DNA of 18,270 nucleotides from an uncultured Alphaproteobacteria bacterium (GTDB taxonomy: Bacteria; Pseudomonadota; Alphaproteobacteria; Rhizobiales; Pleomorphomonadaceae). This document shows positions 13,890-18,270 of the stretch, one piece after another (the first letter of the stretch is position 1; each line of letters opens with the position of its first letter). The DNA is taken from NCBI GenBank assembly GCA_937900425.1, contig CALCDT010000140.1, forward strand, positions 1 through 18,270. Reading direction: 5' to 3'. The position numbers and the translations under genes were made by a program. Under the pieces are notes generated by a model that searched no databases, was not told the DNA's origin, and was given only the letters and a program-made list of their open reading frames with translations.

Positions 13890-16800
13890 TCAGCGGAAAT
13901 CCCGGGTCTGCTGGCGGAAGCGGTCGATGTGACGGTCCGGCTCGTAGAGATCGCGGGCCGGCCAGCCGCGTTTCGGCGCCCCGCGCGGGTCGACCCCCGG
14001 TCCGCCGTGGTGGAACTCGTCGCCGCGCCCGTGCGGCAGCGGAAAGCGTGGCTCCTCCGCGCCCTCCCCCTCCGGCACCGCTGCCGATCCGCTTTCCGCC
14101 CCCCTGCCCGCCACCCCCGCACCCGGCCCCTCGCGCCGGCCGAGATCCTGCAGCAGGCGGGTGAGGTCGTGGAGACGCTGGACGACGAGGTGGATCACCT
14201 CGCCCTCGCGCTGGACCCGGCCGTCGGCGGCGATCATCGAGGCGCCGAGCACGATGCCGCGCTGGCGCTCGAACAGCTTCGGCCAGACGACGAGGTTGGC
14301 GATGCCGGTCTCGTCCTCGAGGGTGATGAACATCACCCCCTTGGCGCTGCCGGGCTTCTGGCGGACCAGTACGAGGCCGGCGGTCGCCAGCCAGGCGCCG
14401 TCGCGGGCGGACAGAAGATCGGCGGCCGGGCGGATCCGTCGGGCGGAGAGGTCGGCGCGCAGGAACGAGACCGGGTGGCGGCGCAGGGTCAGCCCGGTGC
14501 TGGCATAGTCCTCCACCACCAGCCGGCCGGCGGCCATCGGCTTCATCGCCACCGGCGGCTCGACGATCTCCGCCCGCGCCGCCCCGCGGTCGGCGGCGGC
14601 GAACAGCGGCAGCGGCTCGTCCTTCAGCGCCTTGATCGCCCACAGCGCGTCGCGCCGCGACAGCCCCATCGACGGCAGGAAGGCGTCCGCCGCCGCCAGT
14701 TTCTCGAGGGCGGCGACCGGCACGCCCGAGCGCCTCCACAGCTCCTCGACACTGGAGAAAGGCACCTCCGCCCCGTCCCGATCCGCCCCGATCTCCGCCC
14801 CCGTCGGCGCATCGTCCTCCGCCCCGGCCGCCCCGTCGCCGTCCTCCTCCTCGTCTCCGCCCGCTCGCGCCGCGACGATCCGGGCCGCCTCGGCGTTGGC
14901 GAGGCCCTTGACCATGCGAAAGCCGAGCCGCAGGGCGAGCCGGCCGGTGGCGGGATCGGCGGGCGGCTCCGGCACCGTGTCCCAGCGGCTCGCGTTGACG
15001 TCGACGGGCCGCACCTCGACGCCGTGCTCGCGGGCGTCGCGCACGATCTGGGCCGGGGCGTAGAAGCCCATCGGCTGGGCGTTGAGCAGGGCGGCGCAGA
15101 AGACGTCCGGGTGATGGCACTTCATCCAGCACGAGGCGTAGGCGATGAGCGCGAAGCTCGCGGCGTGGCTTTCGGGAAAGCCGTAGCTGCCGAAGCCCTC
15201 GAGCTGGCGGAACGTCCGCTCGGCGAAGTCGCGCTCGTAGCCGCGCGCGGCCATACCCTCGATCAGCTTGTCGCGGAAGGCCGAGACGGTGCCGAAATTC
15301 TTGAAGGTCGCCATCGAGCGGCGCAACTGGTCGGCCTCCACCGGCGTGAAGCCCGCGCAGGTGATCGCCACCTGCATCGCCTGCTCCTGGAACAGCGGCA
15401 CGCCGAGGGTCTTGCCGAGCACGGCCTTCAGCTCCTCGGTCGGGTATTCCACCTTCTCCCGGCCCTCGCGGCGGCGCAGGTAGGGGTGCACCATGTCGCC
15501 CTGGATCGGCCCGGGCCGCACGATCGCCACCTCGATGACGAGGTCGTAGAAGGTGCGGGGCTTCAGCCGCGGCAGCATCGCCATCTGCGCCCGGCTCTCG
15601 ATCTGGAAGACGCCGAGCGTGTCGGCCTTGCGGATCATCGCGTAGGTCGCCTGATCCTCCGCCGGCACCGAGGCGAGGTCGTGGACGATGCCCTTCTCGC
15701 GGGCGAGCAGGTCGAAGGCCCGGCGCATGCAGCCGAGCATGCCGAGGCCGAGCACGTCGACCTTCATGAATTTCAGGACGTCGATGTCGTCCTTGTCCCA
15801 TTCGATGATCTGGCGGTCGGCCATCGCCGCCGGCTCGATCGGCACCAGTTCGTCGAGCCGGTCGTCGGTCAGCACGAAGCCGCCCGGATGCTGGGAGAGG
15901 TGGCGGGGAAAGCCGATCAGCTCGGCGGTGAGCTGGAGCGTCAGCCGCAGGCGGCGGTCGGTCGCGTCGAGCCCGGCCTCGGCCACCGCCGTCTCCGGCA
16001 CCCCCTCGCGCGACCAGCCCCAGACCCTGGAGGACAGCGCCGCGACGACGTCCTCCGGCAGGCCCATCGCCTTGCCGACGTCGCGCAGCGCCCCCCGCGC
16101 CCGGTAGCGGATCACGGTGGCGGTCAGCGCGGCGCGCTCGCGGCCGTAGGTCTCGTAGATCCACTGGATCACCTCCTCGCGCCGCTCGTGCTCGAAGTCG
16201 ACGTCGATGTCGGGCGGCTCCTTGCGCGCCTCGCTGACGAAGCGCTCGAACAGCAGGTTGGACCTCTCCGGATCGATCGAGGTGATGCCGAGCACGTAGC
16301 AGACCGCGGAATTGGCCGCCGAGCCGCGGCCCTGGCAGAGGATGCCGCGGCTGCGGGCGAAGCGGACGATGGCGTTGACGGTGAGGAAATAGGGGGCGTA
16401 GCCGAGCTTCTCGACGAGGGCGAGTTCGTGCAGGAGCAGCCGGCGCGTCTTCGCCGGCACGCCCTGCGGATAGCGCTGCGCCGCGCCCTCCCAGGTCAGG
16501 CGGACGAGATCCTGCTGCGGCGTCACCCCCGCCGTCGAAACCTCGTTGGGATACTGGTAGCGCAGGTCCTCGAGCGAGAAGCGGCAGCGCCGGACGATCT
16601 CCATCGACCGCTCCACCGCCTCCGGATGGCGGGCGAACAGCCGCGCCATCTCCCCGGGTGGCTTCAGGTGGCGGTCGGCGAAGCGGGTCTTGCGGAAGCC
16701 GGCCTCGTCGATGACGACGTGCTCGCGGATCGCGGTCAGCACGTCCTGAAGGATGCGCCGGCGCGGATCGTGATAGAGCACGTCGTTGGTCGCGACCGGG

Positions 16801-17327
16801 GCGACGCCGGCCGCCCGCGCCATCGCGACCAGCGCCTCGATCCGCTCCGCGTCGCCCGGCCGGCGGCGCAGCGTCAGGGCGAGGTGGGCGCCCTCGCCGA
16901 ACACTTCGGCGAAGGGGCCGAGCCGGGCTGCCAGCGCCGCGTCCGGGGCGTCCGGCAGCAGGATCGCGGTCATCCCCCCGGCGTGGTCGGCGAGATCGGC
17001 GAAGGCGAGCCGGCAGCCGCCCTTGCCGGCCCGGCCCTTGCCGAGGGTCAGCAGCCGGCACAGCCGGGCGTAGGCCGGCCGGTCCTCGGGGTAGACCAGC
17101 ACGGAGAAGCCGTCGGCGAGGTCGAGCCGGCAGCCGACCACGAGCCCGACCCCGCTCGCCCGCGCCGCCTCGTGGGCGCGCACCACGCCGGCCAGCGAAT
17201 GGCGGTCGCAGACGCCGAGGGCGGGAAGGCCGAGCTCGGCCGCCCGCGTGAACAGCTCCTCGGCGTGGGAGGCGCCGCGCAGGAACGAGAAATTGGTGGT
17301 GACCTGGAGTTCGGCATAGGCGCCCAT
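13890..17327 (-). CDS. dnaE2: Error-prone DNA polymerase DnaE2 (ImuC)
   Basis: A C-family polymerase for damage-induced mutagenesis, 1145 residues, somewhat longer than many DnaE2 proteins. It begins GAYAELQVTTNFSFLRGASH, the hallmark N-terminus of the PHP domain, with DRHSLAG near 41. The palm shows CQGRGSAANS (~331-340), PDIDVDF (~372-378) and KVDVLGLG (~523-530), which hold the catalytic aspartates. FPRHLSQHPGGFVLT (~474-488) and RPGPIQGDMVHPYL follow. An OB-fold (GVMFITLEDETGIANLVVWP) and the usual RDLYEPDRHID...RDFR end are present. Unusual is an acidic Gly/Asp/Glu/Ala insert at ~824-856. The start is ATG 17327, just after GGGTGAGAG; GTG 17336 overlaps the imuB stop and is an alternative. 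It acts with ImuB and ImuA at stalled forks. Confidence 0.95.
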   Translation of the reverse strand: MGAYAELQVTTNFSFLRGASHAEELFTRAAELGLPALGVCDRHSLAGVVRAHEAARASGVGLVVGCRLDLADGFSVLVYPEDRPAYARLCRLLTLGKGRAGKGGCRLAFADLADHAGGMTAILLPDAPDAALAARLGPFAEVFGEGAHLALTLRRRPGDAERIEALVAMARAAGVAPVATNDVLYHDPRRRILQDVLTAIREHVVIDEAGFRKTRFADRHLKPPGEMARLFARHPEAVERSMEIVRRCRFSLEDLRYQYPNEVSTAGVTPQQDLVRLTWEGAAQRYPQGVPAKTRRLLLHELALVEKLGYAPYFLTVNAIVRFARSRGILCQGRGSAANSAVCYVLGITSIDPERSNLLFERFVSEARKEPPDIDVDFEHERREEVIQWIYETYGRERAALTATVIRYRARGALRDVGKAMGLPEDVVAALSSRVWGWSREGVPETAVAEAGLDATDRRLRLTLQLTAELIGFPRHLSQHPGGFVLTDDRLDELVPIEPAAMADRQIIEWDKDDIDVLKFMKVDVLGLGMLGCMRRAFDLLAREKGIVHDLASVPAEDQATYAMIRKADTLGVFQIESRAQMAMLPRLKPRTFYDLVIEVAIVRPGPIQGDMVHPYLRRREGREKVEYPTEELKAVLGKTLGVPLFQEQAMQVAITCAGFTPVEADQLRRSMATFKNFGTVSAFRDKLIEGMAARGYERDFAERTFRQLEGFGSYGFPESHAASFALIAYASCWMKCHHPDVFCAALLNAQPMGFYAPAQIVRDAREHGVEVRPVDVNASRWDTVPEPPADPATGRLALRLGFRMVKGLANAEAARIVAARAGGDEEEDGDGAAGAEDDAPTGAEIGADRDGAEVPFSSVEELWRRSGVPVAALEKLAAADAFLPSMGLSRRDALWAIKALKDEPLPLFAAADRGAARAEIVEPPVAMKPMAAGRLVVEDYASTGLTLRRHPVSFLRADLSARRIRPAADLLSARDGAWLATAGLVLVRQKPGSAKGVMFITLEDETGIANLVVWPKLFERQRGIVLGASMIAADGRVQREGEVIHLVVQRLHDLTRLLQDLGRREGPGAGVAGRGAESGSAAVPEGEGAEEPRFPLPHGRGDEFHHGGPGVDPRGAPKRGWPARDLYEPDRHIDRFRQQTRDFR

Positions 17328-17332
17328 CGCTC

Positions 17333-18270
17333 TCACCCGAAGAAGCCGTGCAGGAACCAGCGCTGCGAGCCGGTGGCCGGGTCGAGCCCGTCGCCGGAGC
17401 GGTAGAGCCAGAAGCGGGCGCCCTCCTCATCCTCGACCGCGAAATAGTCGCGCACGGCGTAAAGCTCGGCGTCGCGCTTCCACCATTCGCCGAACAGCCG
17501 CTCCGGCCCGTCGGCGCGCAGGATGCGCCGGCGCCGGCCGCTCCAGACGAAATGCACCGGCGGGTGGTCGGGCAGCAGCGCGATGGTCTCGACCGGCTCG
17601 GGCCGGGCCAGCAGGCGCACCGGCCGCGGCAGGTCGGCCGGCCACGACGCCGTCACCGTCTCCAGCGGCCCGACCCGGCGCACCGAACGCTCCGGCACCT
17701 CGCTCTCCACCGGCGCCGTGCGGTAGACCCGGCCGCTGCCGAAGCGGTTCATCAGCCGGTCGACGAGGCCGGAGAGATCGGGCGCCGGCCGCTCGCCGCC
17801 GAGGCTGCCGTGGAGCTGGCGCGCGCCGAGCGGCTCGGCCAGTGGCACGCCCACCGTCATCGCCTCGATGCCGAAGCCCGGATCGATGGCTCCGAGATGC
17901 TCGCCGAGCAGCCGGTGGAGGTGGACAGGATCGCGCGAGGGCGCGGCGGTGCCGATGCGGATCGCCGAGACGCCGCCGTCGACCCGCTGGCACAGCAGGT
18001 CGAGCCGGCGGGCGCCGAGCCCGGCGGCGGCCATCCGCCCGCACAGCCGGCGGCACAGCGCCGCGGCGGCGAAGGCGATCTGCTCGGCCGTGGCGATCGG
18101 CTCGGCGAAGCCCTGGCGCTCGACGAGGTCGGCCTCGCTCGCCAGCGCCTCGAAGGGTTCCGGCAGCAGGCCGAGCGCCTCGTCGAGCCGGCGGAACGGC
18201 TCCGGTCCGAAGCGCCGCGTCAGCGGCGCGCGCGGCAGGTCGATGAGATCGCGCACCAGGGTGAAGCCGA
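17333..18270 (-). CDS. imuB: ImuB, inactive Y-family polymerase-like mutagenesis protein (3' part)
   Basis: The C-terminal ~312 residues are present; the start lies beyond the right edge, and the frame is open to the last base (GFTLVRDLIDLPRAPLTRRFG). That segment matches the HhH region following the degenerate palm. Typical ImuB landmarks follow: LVDRLMNRFGSGRVYRTAPV, SEVPERSVRR, PVRLLARPEPVE, then RDYFAVEDEEGARFWLYRSG and a WFLHGFFG end. ImuB lacks polymerase activity and links DnaE2 to the sliding clamp and ImuA. The stop codon (17335-17333) lies five bases before the dnaE2 ATG, so the two are surely co-translated. I see no clear QLxLF-type clamp motif in this part; RQLHGSL near the middle is the nearest sequence. 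Confidence 0.93.
   Translation of the reverse strand, partial: GFTLVRDLIDLPRAPLTRRFGPEPFRRLDEALGLLPEPFEALASEADLVERQGFAEPIATAEQIAFAAAALCRRLCGRMAAAGLGARRLDLLCQRVDGGVSAIRIGTAAPSRDPVHLHRLLGEHLGAIDPGFGIEAMTVGVPLAEPLGARQLHGSLGGERPAPDLSGLVDRLMNRFGSGRVYRTAPVESEVPERSVRRVGPLETVTASWPADLPRPVRLLARPEPVETIALLPDHPPVHFVWSGRRRRILRADGPERLFGEWWKRDAELYAVRDYFAVEDEEGARFWLYRSGDGLDPATGSQRWFLHGFFG

Noticed and set aside
13929..17405. A very long plus-strand open frame opposite dnaE2.
   Set aside because: Its translation is Arg/Ala/Asp/His-rich without any domain. It mirrors the codon bias of dnaE2, which has all polymerase motifs on the other strand.

Overview
The window is typical of a high-GC alphaproteobacterium, most likely of the order Hyphomicrobiales (Rhizobiales). 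Supporting signs are strong G/C bias at third codon positions, an Omp25/Omp31-type small beta-barrel protein, an imuB-dnaE2 mutagenesis cassette, short palindromic repeats of the kind common between rhizobial genes, and two CtrA-like sites. No species can be named from the sequence alone.

Left edge (1-1250): the 3' part of a tRNA with anticodon CAT is followed by a conspicuously AT-rich stretch. It carries one gene, an HNH nuclease-type protein with an unrecognised C-terminal half. Composition and position suggest a small acquired islet behind a tRNA gene, possibly a single-gene defence or mobile-DNA function. No attachment-site duplication was found.

Sugar region (1252-6919): a Gfo/Idh/MocA-family oxidoreductase (minus strand) diverges from a LacI-family regulator (plus strand) across a short region with an operator-like palindrome. 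The regulator gene is frameshifted just after its helix-turn-helix. Next come a phosphomannomutase/phosphoglucomutase and a bifunctional mannose-1-phosphate guanylyltransferase/mannose-6-phosphate isomerase. Together these two enzymes would take fructose-6-P to GDP-mannose for polysaccharide synthesis. They are separated by about 300 bp of repeats.

Envelope and flagellar region (6920-11238): a signal-peptide-bearing outer-membrane beta-barrel gene and flhA (flagellar type III export gate) each have an upstream sequence of the form xTAA-N7-xTxACCAT, matching the CtrA box. flhA stands alone and lies between two copies of a roughly 305-bp repeat whose starts are 2,950 bp apart. Each copy contains a pair of inverted 36-bp arms.

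Right part (11239-18270): a small membrane protein gene (plus) converges on an MsbA-like ABC exporter (minus). Upstream of the exporter on the minus strand lies dnaE2 (error-prone polymerase), preceded by the 3' part of imuB, which runs off the right edge. imuB and dnaE2 are practically contiguous and form the SOS mutagenesis module; imuA and its LexA-regulated promoter would lie outside the window.

No CRISPR array, transposase or integrase was seen. The best leads for something new are the AT-rich HNH islet, the repeat pair around flhA, and the paired CtrA-like promoters.
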